Shown here one piece after another: positions 52,297 through 61,402 of a stretch of DNA of 64,000 nt. Under the pieces are notes generated by a model, which saw only the letters and a list, made by a program, of their open reading frames with translations, was not told where the DNA came from and ran no database searches. The DNA is taken from positions 186,001 through 250,000 of IMG/VR virus record IMGVR_UViG_3300020442_000005; one strand, given 5' to 3'. The position numbers and the translations under genes are program-made. Source of the stretch: a virus. Numbering within the stretch: the first letter of the stretch is position 1; every line of letters starts with the position of its first letter.

Positions 52297-53421
52297 ATGT
52301 CAGAAAAAATACTTAGAGAGTATATAAAAGGCCTTTTGCTGAGTAATTCTGACGTCCTTCTTGAGAGGGCTAAAAGAAAAAAAGCCAGACAGAACAATAT
52401 AGATAAAGAGATAATGGCTGCAGCCAAATCAGCTGAAGCTGAAGGGCAGAGTTTTACTAGTCAATATTTTGCTGGCTACATTATGGATTCATATCCAGAT
52501 TTTACTCATGTCCGCAGCCGAAAAGACAAAAATTATCTAAATGACCTAGCTGAAGAACCAATAAGCTTGCAGGCGCTTCTGGACAGCTTGGTTGATTTTG
52601 ATTTGCTAGAAGTGACCGGCCAGCAGAATAATTTTAAAATATATTCGATAACTGGCCGGCCCAAAACAAAACCGGATATTAAGAGGGGTGATTTTAACGG
52701 AGCCTCCGAGCAAGAGTTTTATAATTATCTCCAGGAAATCTTAGATTCGGATAGTTATTTGACTGATATGAAAGAGGCCATGGAGCATTTCGGCGGCGGT
52801 CTTTTGTTTGATCTTTTCGTTAAAAATCAAAATCCTGCATTTACGAGAAAAGTGACCCCACCCCAGGGTACTGATAACCGAACTGATAAATTAATAGACT
52901 ATTCGACTATGTTTGATTTAAACGGCGCATTAGCTCGAAACGAATGGAGTGCGGTACTTACTCCTCAATTCAAATTCAGAAATAATAGTAGGACAAAGAA
53001 AGTAAGGGGAGTTTTTGTCCGCTTCAATCACGTGCATTCTCTAATGGAACCATGGCAACTTCTTATTCGAATGGTTGATAAGGCAATTTTTGATTTCCTT
53101 AAGAGTCGACCAACATTTGCAAATAAGGAAGAGTTTAGATTACGACTTTTAGATTCGTTCTGGCAGTTTCCGCTCGAGGTTGATGCCGGCGGTTTACACT
53201 TAGAATTGACAAATTTGCCGATTCCTGGAAAACCATATTACTTTCATACCGCTGATGTGTTGACATCAGCAAATATAAATAAAGCAATCTCATGGCTTGA
53301 CTCGAATGGAACTGACCCTGAAGATCAAATATATCTGGTGCTTCGTAACGCAAACAACGAAACAGTGGTAAATCGAATATCTCAGGCCGCCAAACATAAA
53401 CAAAAAGAAGAAGCCAGATAA
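52297..53421 (+). CDS. Leader-bearing virion-type protein
   Basis: 374 aa. N-terminus SEKILREYIKGLLLSNSDVL then LLERAKRKK, a variant leader. Next is a small winged-helix-like domain, then an unknown domain of about 250 residues with FGGGLLFDLFVKNQNPAFTR. AGAGAG precedes the ATG. Confidence 0.62.
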   Translation: MSEKILREYIKGLLLSNSDVLLERAKRKKARQNNIDKEIMAAAKSAEAEGQSFTSQYFAGYIMDSYPDFTHVRSRKDKNYLNDLAEEPISLQALLDSLVDFDLLEVTGQQNNFKIYSITGRPKTKPDIKRGDFNGASEQEFYNYLQEILDSDSYLTDMKEAMEHFGGGLLFDLFVKNQNPAFTRKVTPPQGTDNRTDKLIDYSTMFDLNGALARNEWSAVLTPQFKFRNNSRTKKVRGVFVRFNHVHSLMEPWQLLIRMVDKAIFDFLKSRPTFANKEEFRLRLLDSFWQFPLEVDAGGLHLELTNLPIPGKPYYFHTADVLTSANINKAISWLDSNGTDPEDQIYLVLRNANNETVVNRISQAAKHKQKEEAR

Positions 53422-53450
53422 AATATCATTAAATTAAAATTGGAGTTCAA

Positions 53451-53645
53451 GTGATTAAAGTAGGAAATCAAGTAAGTTTATTCAACAACATCGGAAAAGA
53501 AGGCATCGTCATTGGCCTTAAACCCGTAAAGATCAACACAAGTTTTACCAACGGTACAGCCACAAATTCATGGGCAATTATTATACAGTGGAAAGACGGA
53601 ACAACAGGTACATATCCTATTGGCGATGTAATGAGAATAGACTAA
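53451..53645 (+). CDS. SH3/KOW-like small protein
   Basis: 64 aa from GTG 53451, six bases after TTGGAG. IKVGNQVSLFNNIGKEGIVI and NSWAIIIQWKDGTTGTYPIG show the small-barrel pattern. Confidence 0.58.
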   Translation: MIKVGNQVSLFNNIGKEGIVIGLKPVKINTSFTNGTATNSWAIIIQWKDGTTGTYPIGDVMRID

Positions 53646-53731
53646 TTTTTTTTTGGATATATAAAATTTAATTTATAATTAATATAGAACATCAACCACC
53701 AATTATTTTCATGGAACATAAGGAAAATAAA

Positions 53732-54046
53732 ATGAAAGTATCAAAAAGACAATTGAAAAGAATCATTCGAGAAGAATATTCAAGGCTAAAACGATCTGGA
53801 CTTCTTAACGAAGCCATGGGACTAGGTAACGACATGTATGTCGAGCAAATCATGGAAGAGCTTCGTGATGGTGACGAACTGTCCTATATGGAATTATCAA
53901 GAGCATTGAGTCCAATCATACCAGGCTTTGATGAAGCTGAATTAGGAAATGCAATTGATCACGCTTTGCAAAGGGGAATGATTCAAGCTCGTATGGGAAG
54001 AGATGGATTAGGCGTGTTTATGGTGTCACCCCAGTACATGATGTAA
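53732..54046 (+). CDS. Leader-bearing virion-type protein
   Basis: 104 aa from ATG 53732 (AAGGA upstream). Leader MKVSKRQLKRIIREEYSRL then SGLLNEAMG. The body (YMELSRALSPIIPGFDEAEL to ALQRGMIQARM) reads as a small winged helix, similar to the 51907 gene. Ends before a terminator. Confidence 0.7.
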   Translation: MKVSKRQLKRIIREEYSRLKRSGLLNEAMGLGNDMYVEQIMEELRDGDELSYMELSRALSPIIPGFDEAELGNAIDHALQRGMIQARMGRDGLGVFMVSPQYMM

Positions 54047-54069
54047 ATAACTTACATTTGCCTGATTTA

Positions 54070-54099
54070 AAATAGACGCTTCGGCGTCTATTTCTAATT
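54070..54099 (+). terminator. Rho-independent terminator with UUCG loop
   Basis: AAATAGACGC and GCGTCTATTT form a 10-bp stem closed by the very stable C(TTCG)G tetraloop. The TTT tail is short. Confidence 0.8.
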
Positions 54100-54111
54100 T
54101 GTTTGTATACT

Positions 54112-54121
54112 TATAATTATA
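54112..54121 (+). promoter_or_regulatory. Palindromic TATAATTATA element (candidate late promoter)
   Basis: Exact copy between the terminator and the genes leading to the 944-aa virion-type protein, 15 bp before ATG 54137. Confidence 0.55.
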
Positions 54122-54136
54122 CGGGGGTAATTATGT

Positions 54137-54361
54137 ATGCAATTTTTGGGAGACAACATATATGGATTTAGGCCGGGCCAAATTATATACTATGCAAAAA
54201 GTCATTTGGCTTTACTGATTAAGCCTGAAGACGGTGAAGACGTATGGCAGCCGGGTTTGTTCGTAAGATATTTAAACGGATCAAAAGAAAACTGTATAAT
54301 AACAGACATACACGGAACGAAACTCGAATGTCCTACATATATGATCCAGAAGGTGTACTAG
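54137..54361 (+). CDS. SH3-like small protein
   Basis: 74 aa. FRPGQIIYYAKSHLALLIKP and LFVRYLNGSKENCI fit the small-barrel pattern. GGGGG lies 9-13 bases before the ATG. Overlaps the next gene. Confidence 0.52.
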   Translation: MQFLGDNIYGFRPGQIIYYAKSHLALLIKPEDGEDVWQPGLFVRYLNGSKENCIITDIHGTKLECPTYMIQKVY

Positions 54362-54594
54362 ACGCTCACAGCTTTATTTATCTGACTATAGGCAGCCTTG
54401 TGTACTATGGTCCAGTAACAAATGTCGGGAAAGAGCGGCATATCGGCATAATTATCGATGCGAACTATTCTAATATTGTCGCTGGTGAATGCATATTCCA
54501 CGTATACGCTGACGGTAATATAATAGAGACAGCCATTGTTTATCCAGTTGCAGAGGAAGTTTTACATGAAAAAATTGTACGAATCGAGTCTTGA
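54328..54594 (+). CDS. SH3-like small protein
   Basis: 88 aa from ATG 54328. LTIGSLVYYGPVTNVGKERH, IGIIIDANYS and FHVYADGNIIETAIVYPVAE are barrel-like. Overlaps both neighbours by about 30 nt. Start uncertain. Confidence 0.5.
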   Translation: MSYIYDPEGVLDAHSFIYLTIGSLVYYGPVTNVGKERHIGIIIDANYSNIVAGECIFHVYADGNIIETAIVYPVAEEVLHEKIVRIES

Positions 54595-57400
54595 TGAGGG
54601 TTTCATGGATCATCTCAAAAAGCTTACAAAGCTCGGAGAGATGGGATCAAAGGCCAAGGCAATATTTACAGCATTAACTAGTTTCAAGGATGGCGACGCC
54701 ACAGAAGCTACAATAGCAATAATAGATCTTATGCCTGACAGTGAAGATTCTAAAGGTTTTAAAAGTAAACTTTCTAAGTTCGTAGAAGACAATGGCGAAA
54801 TAATTTCACAGATCAGATCTGCAGCCGATGCCAAGAAAGCTATTCAAGATATTGGTCCGGAAAAGATTGCAAAGTTTTCAGAAAGTGATGAAGGTTCTTG
54901 GCTAAGGGATTTTAAAGCATTTGTCGTAAAAAATTCTGAAAAGTTTGAACAGATACTACAAACTATTTCCAGTGGAGAGCTTGAAGATTTTGAGGAGCTA
55001 GCTGACTTTGAAGTACCCAGTATGGTAAGATCAAAAGCCCAACAGCTTCTTAGCAATGTCGCGGAGAAGGCCGGTGAACAAGCCGACAAGATTTCTGGGT
55101 TCTTAGATATGGTCGCAGAACTACCGATCGCAGATGCTGAAGTGCAGACTGAGTCTCGCAATCTCTTTGTTGCAATGTCGGATTCTGCGTTGAATGAATC
55201 GATTAAGATTCTAGCTGAAAAGTGTTCGAACATTGGCAATGGATATATTGAGGTTGAAATACCGCTCAACAGTTATCCAGACGAGCACACATCAGAAGAC
55301 GGCAGGATGCTTGACTACGGCGGAACAAAGTCAGATTCTCATGAGGGTCGAATGACTAAAGCAAAACTGTTCAGGCTTGCTCAAATGGCGCAAAGCCTGC
55401 ACGATAGAATGGAGGATGGCGATGATCTGCCTGAATGGGTTCAGGATAAGATTACAACTTCTGAAGATAGGATAAGCTCCGCCCATGATTATATTGATTA
55501 TAAATTACGAAGAATTAATGAAGGTGCGACTCTGTCCGAGATAATATTTGAAAGCCTTAGAAGATCTGCTGGTTTGAATCTTATTGCGATTGAAAACAAA
55601 GAAGCCGTCGAGGGAAACAAGGATTATATCTATAAACCGTTAGCTTCAAACCGAGTCAAAGTTTATCCAGCTACTGCGCTTGAAGACGTTTTTCCAACAT
55701 ATGGTAATACATATAAGCAAGCAAGATTAGACAAAGCCAGACAATCGACTGATGCAAAACTTAAAGCGCTTCCTGCAAACTACGCAGACTTAAAATCATA
55801 TCAGAAGGTTGTTTTGGGTATGAGTTCCGATCGTGCTAGCTCACATTCCGGAGGAGTAAAAGAAGATTTTATTGATTTGTTAACTCCATTTGGAATCTTT
55901 GATATTACAGCAGACACTGTTGTTCCTGGAGCTGCAAGACTTACAAGACGGTTTGATTCGAGTTTAGCTGAGGAAGTTCCTTACAACCCAACCCAAGACT
56001 CTGCAGTAATGTTGAGAACCGACGAAAGTGATTTTTTGCTAACAATCGGCGATGAAACTTTTGTAAAAGGCAGGATTTATAATCTGCTTAATAAAACTTT
56101 AAAACGTCGGCTGAAAGGTATTGATTATACACAAAGATATTATGTCAAGCTAGACACATTGTTTACAGAATCCCCAACGGCAGCTGGTGGGTTAGCTTCT
56201 CAATCGGCAGTAACAAACGCATTACAGGTGTATAATGCTTTAACTACTAGTCAAAAAACAGGAATAGCCCAGCTTCTTCAAGTTGATGGACCTTTTGTGA
56301 ATTGGTCAGATGCATTTCGTACTTTGTACAGTAGCGGCCCAGCACCAATCTTTAAAATGCCTAATAGCGATGATATACCTATTTCATCAACATCAAATTG
56401 GGGAAATCTATTTAAAAAGAAAACCGACGATGCTGGAAAGGGTGAATATTTGGCGGCGGCTTTGTTTCCAAACTTGGTTGCAATCGGTGGCGCAGGTGCA
56501 GTTGCTGGTGTTGATCTTTATGATGCAAATTCTGGCGACAAATATGAAGTGAAAGAACCGAACTTTAGATCCGGAACAAAAGGTCGGACAAAACCATCTC
56601 AAGTTATCAAAAGTGTTGAGTCTGCATACGCAGATTTGATCGATGGAATAGCAACGATTAAGGCTACAATAGAAGACGAGTTTGATGTTGCAACAGTCAC
56701 ATCAGAACTTCCCCAGAATGCGCAAAGAGCACAAAAGGTTGAGTATATTAGAACAAAACTAAAATATACCGATGCAGTTCCCGATGACAAGAGAGCCGTA
56801 ATATTTGGTTACTTTGATGCAGCACACAGCGGCAAAGACATTGATGGTGAAGTAATTTCCATGCGGGAAAGGGAAAGTTATTTGAAAACGGCGGTAGAGC
56901 TTTTATACGGTCAAATACTTGACGTTCTTACTGCAGAAAGCGATTATGTCTTGCGTGGTGAACTTCCGGTTTCTAGAATAAACATACTAAGAACAACTTT
57001 TGAGGTGTTAGATATTGCAAAACACTTCAGCGCACTTAGCCGATCAAAACTTAAAAACAATCCGCTTTTCAAAGACGTAATCAAGCGGAATAGAATCGAT
57101 TTTGCAAAGTTTAACGCGAACGTCAGGGACGCATATCTGGCAGCTATCAACCCACAAGATGCTTTTGCCGGCGTGACTGGTATAATGATCGTAACTAAAG
57201 ATGGCTATCGTATATTTAGCCAAGTCATGCTTAAAGAAATGATTATCGATAATTTTGATTCAATCCTAACGAGGGATCAACAAAGAACGTCACTCGGAGC
57301 TAGCGCAAATATCACCCAGGGATTGGTCGGAATGACAGTTAAAAATTGGGAAGCAACAAGAGCGCGTTCTGCAAACAGAAGAAGAAGACCCCAACCATAA
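54566..57400 (+). CDS. Very large leader-bearing virion-type protein with nuclease-like motif
   Basis: 944 aa from ATG 54566 (AGAGGA upstream). The N-terminus KKLYESSLDEGFMDHLKK has I/L-x-E-type sites. Residues 30-330 are acidic and helical. Near residue 645-665, GVDLYDANSGDKYEVKEPN fits a D...E-x-K nuclease core (PD-(D/E)XK type). The C-terminus is basic (RSANRRRRP). It may be a virion-packaged enzyme. A related pattern is seen in the 587-aa protein at 44738. Confidence 0.62.
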   Translation: MKKLYESSLDEGFMDHLKKLTKLGEMGSKAKAIFTALTSFKDGDATEATIAIIDLMPDSEDSKGFKSKLSKFVEDNGEIISQIRSAADAKKAIQDIGPEKIAKFSESDEGSWLRDFKAFVVKNSEKFEQILQTISSGELEDFEELADFEVPSMVRSKAQQLLSNVAEKAGEQADKISGFLDMVAELPIADAEVQTESRNLFVAMSDSALNESIKILAEKCSNIGNGYIEVEIPLNSYPDEHTSEDGRMLDYGGTKSDSHEGRMTKAKLFRLAQMAQSLHDRMEDGDDLPEWVQDKITTSEDRISSAHDYIDYKLRRINEGATLSEIIFESLRRSAGLNLIAIENKEAVEGNKDYIYKPLASNRVKVYPATALEDVFPTYGNTYKQARLDKARQSTDAKLKALPANYADLKSYQKVVLGMSSDRASSHSGGVKEDFIDLLTPFGIFDITADTVVPGAARLTRRFDSSLAEEVPYNPTQDSAVMLRTDESDFLLTIGDETFVKGRIYNLLNKTLKRRLKGIDYTQRYYVKLDTLFTESPTAAGGLASQSAVTNALQVYNALTTSQKTGIAQLLQVDGPFVNWSDAFRTLYSSGPAPIFKMPNSDDIPISSTSNWGNLFKKKTDDAGKGEYLAAALFPNLVAIGGAGAVAGVDLYDANSGDKYEVKEPNFRSGTKGRTKPSQVIKSVESAYADLIDGIATIKATIEDEFDVATVTSELPQNAQRAQKVEYIRTKLKYTDAVPDDKRAVIFGYFDAAHSGKDIDGEVISMRERESYLKTAVELLYGQILDVLTAESDYVLRGELPVSRINILRTTFEVLDIAKHFSALSRSKLKNNPLFKDVIKRNRIDFAKFNANVRDAYLAAINPQDAFAGVTGIMIVTKDGYRIFSQVMLKEMIIDNFDSILTRDQQRTSLGASANITQGLVGMTVKNWEATRARSANRRRRPQP

Positions 57401-57414
57401 ACTGGACCATAAAA

Positions 57415-58101
57415 ATGATTTTAACTAGAAGCGAATTAAGATATCTTATAAAAGAGGCCGTTGAACAGAAACAGGCAAATGAGTTGGAAAAAAGATATGA
57501 TCAATTTTTCGACAAGGCCGAAGTAGCTGGAGCAGATTTCCTTGAAGATCTTGCTAAAGAAATGAAAGCCGCGGCCGCAGAAGAAAGCCAGAGCTTAGAC
57601 GAAGTGGATCCAATTATTTTGGGTGCCAGTTTCGCCGCAGCAATGCCTATTCTAATGAAGGGAGTTGAGAAGCTTATTGCGTCTATAGCTTCAGGTCTGA
57701 AGGGTATCGATAATTTAGTGATAGGTCGTGGACGGCTTTACGATGCTGGCGAGCGAATGGATCAATGGGTTGATTGGTGGGCAACAAAATCTGAGGAACT
57801 TCATCATGCTTATATTGGTGGAATCGAAAAAATAATCGATGCAGCTTGTTTTATAACTCGCAAAAACCCACCGCAAGAAAGTCGTCACAAAGCAGCTAAA
57901 GCAATATGGACAATGATTGTCGCGTATTTAATGGTTCAGTCTGGAATCGGTGTTCTTAAAGCTGTCGGTCATCACGCTTATGGTATTGCCGGTATTGAAG
58001 GAGTTTTAGCAACGATTAAAGCCGGAGAGATTGGCGTATACCTTTACGACGTGTTTGAAACTCTACTGGCCGCCGGGACTGTGGCGGTTTTAGCAACATA
58101 A
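57415..58101 (+). CDS. Leader-bearing membrane-type virion protein
   Basis: 228 aa from ATG 57415. The leader MILTRSELRYLIKEAVEQ is followed by an acidic helix, then hydrophobic stretches (PIILGASFAAAMPILM, AIWTMIVAYLMVQSGIGVL and an Ala/Val-rich end). It could insert into the host membrane during DNA entry (inference). Confidence 0.65.
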   Translation: MILTRSELRYLIKEAVEQKQANELEKRYDQFFDKAEVAGADFLEDLAKEMKAAAAEESQSLDEVDPIILGASFAAAMPILMKGVEKLIASIASGLKGIDNLVIGRGRLYDAGERMDQWVDWWATKSEELHHAYIGGIEKIIDAACFITRKNPPQESRHKAAKAIWTMIVAYLMVQSGIGVLKAVGHHAYGIAGIEGVLATIKAGEIGVYLYDVFETLLAAGTVAVLAT

Positions 58102-58103
58102 AA

Positions 58104-58131
58104 AAGAGCCGGCTCTCTCGAACCGACTCGT
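58104..58131. terminator. Possible bidirectional terminator between convergent genes
   Basis: GAGCCGG and CCGACTC pair with one mismatch over a 10-nt loop, after six A residues. It lies between the converging leader-bearing gene and the methyltransferase. Confidence 0.4.
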
Positions 58132-58153
58132 ACAAATGAAAGAACTCTTAGGT

Positions 58154-59089
58154 TTAGCGACCTGCGAGTTCTTTCCAGTTTTCGTTGTTGCTCCATGGAC
58201 CTTCAACAAATGGCAATCCTGGGAAACGTCGTGTATAGTTTGGACTTTGTTTCTTACGAAGCTTCCATAACGCGTTTCGGCTATTCTCGGCTCCCACAAC
58301 AGGTGCTAGCATATTTGAAACAAGTGTCGTATCATAATATGCAGACAGCTTATCAAAGAAGTCCTTAGGAATCACTGTGCCAATCAAGTGTTTATAATCT
58401 TTCTGAGAGGCAAAAGTTCCATAAACCTCTTCGATCTCAAAACCCAAATCTTCCATCAAAGCGCCTAGTGCTTCATATGTCATTTCATTGGGATGGTTAT
58501 CAGCCGCACCAGTCTTCTCATCGTAGCAAGGAGTAGAAACCCAGAAAACAGATTCGTCGTGCATCAGGTCCTGGCCTCGTCGAAGAAACTCGTTCGCTTG
58601 CCATGGTTGTACGTGCTCAATAACTTCTAAGCAAACAATGGTATCAAATGTTTTGTTCTCACCAAACTCATGAGTCAAAAAATCTGCACGTGCATGAAGC
58701 TGTACGTTTTTAAGTGAGTTTGATTTACCAGACAGAACAGTGTTTTCCAATCGTTCTGTCCCTCTTGTCTTAAACTTATCAGCAGCTTCCAGACCAACGT
58801 ATTCCGAACATTTTACTCGGTTACAGTGCATTGAATTAAGAAGCTGAAGTTCTGGTCCACATCCAATGTCTAGAACGGATGGTCCATTACCTTCATTTAG
58901 TTTACGAGTCTTTGTAGAAAGAAGATGTTTTCCTACGACGTGTGAATAACGAGCGGCATGTGCGATATAGTCGCGGTGTAATTGAACGCGTTGCATTGCG
59001 GTCTCCACTGATAGATGTGTACGATTAAACTCTTCGCGATATCGCTTGAGTTCCTCTTTGTTGATTTGTTTAGTTTCAATAACTGACAT
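58154..59089 (-). CDS. Class I SAM-dependent methyltransferase
   Basis: 311 aa. Motif I is SVLDIGCGPEL (around residue 72), with the acidic ribose-binding residue later in YVGLEAADKF. The post-I motif FDTIVCLEVIEHVQPW is typical of UbiE/Methyltransf_11-type enzymes, and no DNA base methylase motif (DPPY or PC) is seen. The target is unknown: a small molecule, glycan or protein. It would consume AdoMet made by the metK cluster. A TGTA-class promoter lies upstream and AAGGAGA precedes the ATG. Confidence 0.83.
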   Translation of the reverse strand: MSVIETKQINKEELKRYREEFNRTHLSVETAMQRVQLHRDYIAHAARYSHVVGKHLLSTKTRKLNEGNGPSVLDIGCGPELQLLNSMHCNRVKCSEYVGLEAADKFKTRGTERLENTVLSGKSNSLKNVQLHARADFLTHEFGENKTFDTIVCLEVIEHVQPWQANEFLRRGQDLMHDESVFWVSTPCYDEKTGAADNHPNEMTYEALGALMEDLGFEIEEVYGTFASQKDYKHLIGTVIPKDFFDKLSAYYDTTLVSNMLAPVVGAENSRNALWKLRKKQSPNYTRRFPGLPFVEGPWSNNENWKELAGR

Positions 59090-59118
59090 TTGTTCTCCTT
59101 GTGAGTATTAACAGTTAT

Positions 59119-59147
59119 ATTCTAATGATACACGGTTAAATGTACAT
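59119..59147 (-). promoter_or_regulatory. TGTA-class promoter of the methyltransferase gene
   Basis: On the minus strand, ATGTAC (59147-59142) and TAGAAT (59124-59119) with a 17-bp spacer, 30 bp before the ATG. Confidence 0.5.
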
Positions 59148-59179
59148 GTAGAATATTTTTAAAAAATTTTTGTATTTTC

Positions 59180-59208
59180 GTGTGCTCGTCGCCCTAGTGG
59201 GGTAAATT
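59180..59208 (+). promoter_or_regulatory. TGTA-class promoter
   Basis: GTGTGC at 59180-59185 and TAAATT at 59203-59208, spacer 17 bp. The -10 is part of TAAATTATATATG, identical to the sites at 28514 and 61426. Confidence 0.72.
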
Positions 59209-59237
59209 ATATATGAACGCAAACCAGGAGAATGATT

Positions 59238-59423
59238 ATGACTGAATGGAAAATTTATTGGGTTAGAGTGAATGATGACAAGACCGTGGAAAGAGGCGTG
59301 AAGATGATTCTTGCCTCAGACGAACAGGATGCTCGCGAGCGTGGAGACGTTCTCAGCAAGTTGTTTTACACATCTAGATGGTCAATTGAAAAAATCGTTG
59401 AAGTAAAGAAGGAGAATGCATGA
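59238..59423 (+). CDS. Small hypothetical protein
   Basis: 61 aa from ATG 59238 (AGGAGA upstream). WKIYWVRVNDDKTVERGVKM and DEQDARERGDVLSKLF suggest a small alpha/beta fold. Unrecognised. First gene of an early-type cluster. Confidence 0.55.
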   Translation: MTEWKIYWVRVNDDKTVERGVKMILASDEQDARERGDVLSKLFYTSRWSIEKIVEVKKENA

Positions 59424-59644
59424 TCAAAAAAGGAAAGTTATATAGATACGCCGAAAACAGTGACACTAATGTTCCATTGGTTGAGGTAAACAAAACTTGG
59501 GATAAACCAGACATCGACCCATATTGTCCAGAGTCTGTGGCAATCGTTGGCATGGTTACCTTTACCTATCTTAGCGGTCCAAAAATCGGAAAAACAAGAT
59601 CAGTTCGAAGAAGAGTATTTTCAACAGTAGCACAGGAGCAATAA
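59420..59644 (+). CDS. SH3-like small protein
   Basis: 74 aa. IKKGKLYRYAENSDTNVPLV then AIVGMVTFTYLSGPKIGKTR reads as a small barrel. Overlaps both neighbours (ATGA, TAATG). Confidence 0.52.
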   Translation: MIKKGKLYRYAENSDTNVPLVEVNKTWDKPDIDPYCPESVAIVGMVTFTYLSGPKIGKTRSVRRRVFSTVAQEQ

Positions 59645-59829
59645 TGAAAAATTTTGAATATGTCAATGACAATGACATCGTTAGCGTCGCAGTGGGATTT
59701 TTCTTCGCTGTATTTATTGGATTGATTTTTTCTTACGCCATGATTTGGTCAATCGAAAAAGAAATCCAACTTGGGATTCACGGCAAGTCATCCGAATCAT
59801 TAATCAACGGGAAAGGGAGTCGAAAATGA
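59644..59829 (+). CDS. Single-span membrane protein
   Basis: 61 aa with one strong span (VAVGFFFAVFIGLIFSYAMI) and a charged C-terminal tail. Coupled to the next membrane gene by a 4-nt overlap. Confidence 0.58.
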   Translation: MKNFEYVNDNDIVSVAVGFFFAVFIGLIFSYAMIWSIEKEIQLGIHGKSSESLINGKGSRK

Positions 59830-59957
59830 CAAGAGAAACAGAGGACACGATTATGGGCTGGTATATCATTATGGCTGCATTGCTCTTTGCGATTGCAATT
59901 TTTAATGCAACACCAGTTTTGAAAACCAAAACATGCGAATGTACTGAGGTAAACTAA
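59826..59957 (+). CDS. Small single-span membrane protein
   Basis: 43 aa from ATG 59826 (GGGAG upstream). One span (GWYIIMAALLFAIAIFNA) and a short Cys-containing tail (KTCECTEVN). Confidence 0.55.
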   Translation: MTRETEDTIMGWYIIMAALLFAIAIFNATPVLKTKTCECTEVN

Positions 59958-60190
59958 TGGCGATAAGAAAGAAAGAAGATAGAAAAAATCATGTGATCGA
60001 CATTGATTTGACAGGTCCAGAGGGCAACGCGTTTGTGCTGATTGGATATGCGAAACGTTTTTGCAAGCAGCTTGGCTACACCCAGTATAAAACTGATCTG
60101 ATTGTACAAGAAATGATGCTTACGGACTACGAAGGTCTGTTGCATACTTTTGATCGTGAATTTGGAACATTTGTTAATTTGTGGCGATAA
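59957..60190 (+). CDS. Small hypothetical protein
   Basis: 77 aa. HVIDIDLTGPEGNAFVLIGY then AKRFCKQLGY is a compact alpha/beta pattern seen in many phages, with no known function. Overlaps the previous stop by one base. Confidence 0.58.
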   Translation: MAIRKKEDRKNHVIDIDLTGPEGNAFVLIGYAKRFCKQLGYTQYKTDLIVQEMMLTDYEGLLHTFDREFGTFVNLWR

Positions 60191-60193
60191 TTT

Positions 60194-60222
60194 GTGTGGC
60201 CACCTGACCAACAAGATACATT
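60194..60222 (+). promoter_or_regulatory. TGTA-class promoter with 5' stem-loop leader
   Basis: GTGTGG at 60194-60199 and TACATT at 60217-60222, spacer 17 bp, followed by the stem-loop at 60229-60245. Confidence 0.7.
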
Positions 60223-60228
60223 ATATAT

Positions 60229-60245
60229 GTAAGGAGAAACCTTGC
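60229..60245 (+). promoter_or_regulatory. 5' UTR stem-loop over the ribosome-binding site
   Basis: GTAAGG/CCTTGC stem with AGAAA loop, the same 17 bases as at 28526-28542. AAGGAG and the TTG start (60242) lie in it. Confidence 0.55.
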
Positions 60246-60670
60246 AAGTTCATGGAGTAAATATGAAAAAAGATATTATTTCGGCCATTCATGCTGCGCG
60301 CGGTAATCGCCCAGCCCTTCTCGCCCTCGCCTCGTTTGAGACGTTAGATCTTGTCGCTGCGGCTTACAATGTCAGCCCGCAATATGCCGCGCCCAAAGTA
60401 GCTCAGCGTCTGTTTGATGCAAAGTCGGTCACAATCAAAGGCTCAAGCCAAACATACGGCAGACGATTCAGTAAGCGATACGATCTCACCGACCAAAATC
60501 AAGCGTGTCAAGCTCTTAAAACCTGGGGTGTGCGATCTCTCTCAAACCGGGTATGGCATCAAGTCGGCAAAGACATCGATGCTTACTATGCGGCTTTTGA
60601 AGCTGACAAAACAGATCTTTTGTCAAGACACACCACTGTCGAGCTCGAGCTCATTCGTCACAGCAAATAA
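60242..60670 (+). CDS. Hypothetical protein with TTG start
   Basis: 142 aa from TTG 60242, or 135 aa from ATG 60263. The opening MQVHGVNM matches that of the 28539 gene apart from one missing codon, though the proteins then differ. The body is helical with SQTYGRRFSKRYDLTDQNQA. The DNA is more C-rich at third positions than in the virion genes. Unrecognised. Confidence 0.58.
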   Translation: MQVHGVNMKKDIISAIHAARGNRPALLALASFETLDLVAAAYNVSPQYAAPKVAQRLFDAKSVTIKGSSQTYGRRFSKRYDLTDQNQACQALKTWGVRSLSNRVWHQVGKDIDAYYAAFEADKTDLLSRHTTVELELIRHSK

Positions 60671-60684
60671 CCCGGGAGTTATCA

Positions 60685-61047
60685 ATGGCTAAATATAATC
60701 CAGCAAATAACCAGCATCAGGCTTGGCTCGCGCAAAACGTTTTAAGCACTCTCAAAAAGTGGGGTTTCGTCATCGATGAGGAATGTTCAAAAACCTCATG
60801 GGAGTTTGTTTGCTCTCGTGTCGATAGATTCGATGCATCCAAACGCATAATCGTTTACACGTCCATTGACAAAACGTCTGGTGCAATGCGAGACAACGGA
60901 ATGGACAGAATAAGAGTTGTCGTCAAGAAAGATTCTGATAAAACCGGTTTTGCAACTCGTGTTGGGCGTATCAATCGGGTTGGCGAGTTCAAAGCAATCA
61001 CAAGTCGTTTGTGTGAATGCATAATCAAAGCACAAAAAATCAAGTAA
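60685..61047 (+). CDS. Hypothetical protein
   Basis: 120 aa, alpha/beta. LKKWGFVIDEECSKTSWEFV, RIIVYTSIDKTSGAMR and DRIRVVVKK. No known domain. GGGAG upstream. Part of the C-rich early cluster. Confidence 0.55.
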   Translation: MAKYNPANNQHQAWLAQNVLSTLKKWGFVIDEECSKTSWEFVCSRVDRFDASKRIIVYTSIDKTSGAMRDNGMDRIRVVVKKDSDKTGFATRVGRINRVGEFKAITSRLCECIIKAQKIK

Positions 61048-61056
61048 GGAGAAAAC

Positions 61057-61389
61057 ATGATTAAAGTTTGTAAACACTGTGGCGAAGATTTTGAAACAAC
61101 ATCCTATGCCAAGAAACAAGCCGGCGGCTATATCAACGAATGCGCTGATTGTGTTGTTGAACTTGGTACTGAGACTGCGGTTCGTTATCGTGGCGTAATC
61201 TCGGGCGATGGAAAAATGGCTGCAATCTCTATCGTGCGTTTTGATAGCGAAGATGATGCAGAGGCATATGTCAAGTCATTCAATGCTAGCGGTGCTTTTG
61301 GCGGCAGAAAAACAAACACATGCAATACAATCAATCACTATCATGTGGGCGCAAATATTGCAAACTCAAATCACAAGGGGAAAAAATAA
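61057..61389 (+). CDS. Zinc-ribbon protein
   Basis: 110 aa. CKHCGEDFETTSYAKKQAGG and NECADCV provide two CxxC pairs for one zinc ion. Residues 45-85 form a second alpha/beta domain. Likely a nucleic-acid-binding or adaptor protein. AAGGAG upstream. Confidence 0.65.
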   Translation: MIKVCKHCGEDFETTSYAKKQAGGYINECADCVVELGTETAVRYRGVISGDGKMAAISIVRFDSEDDAEAYVKSFNASGAFGGRKTNTCNTINHYHVGANIANSNHKGKK

Positions 61390-61402
61390 TATGCGGAATT
61401 CC

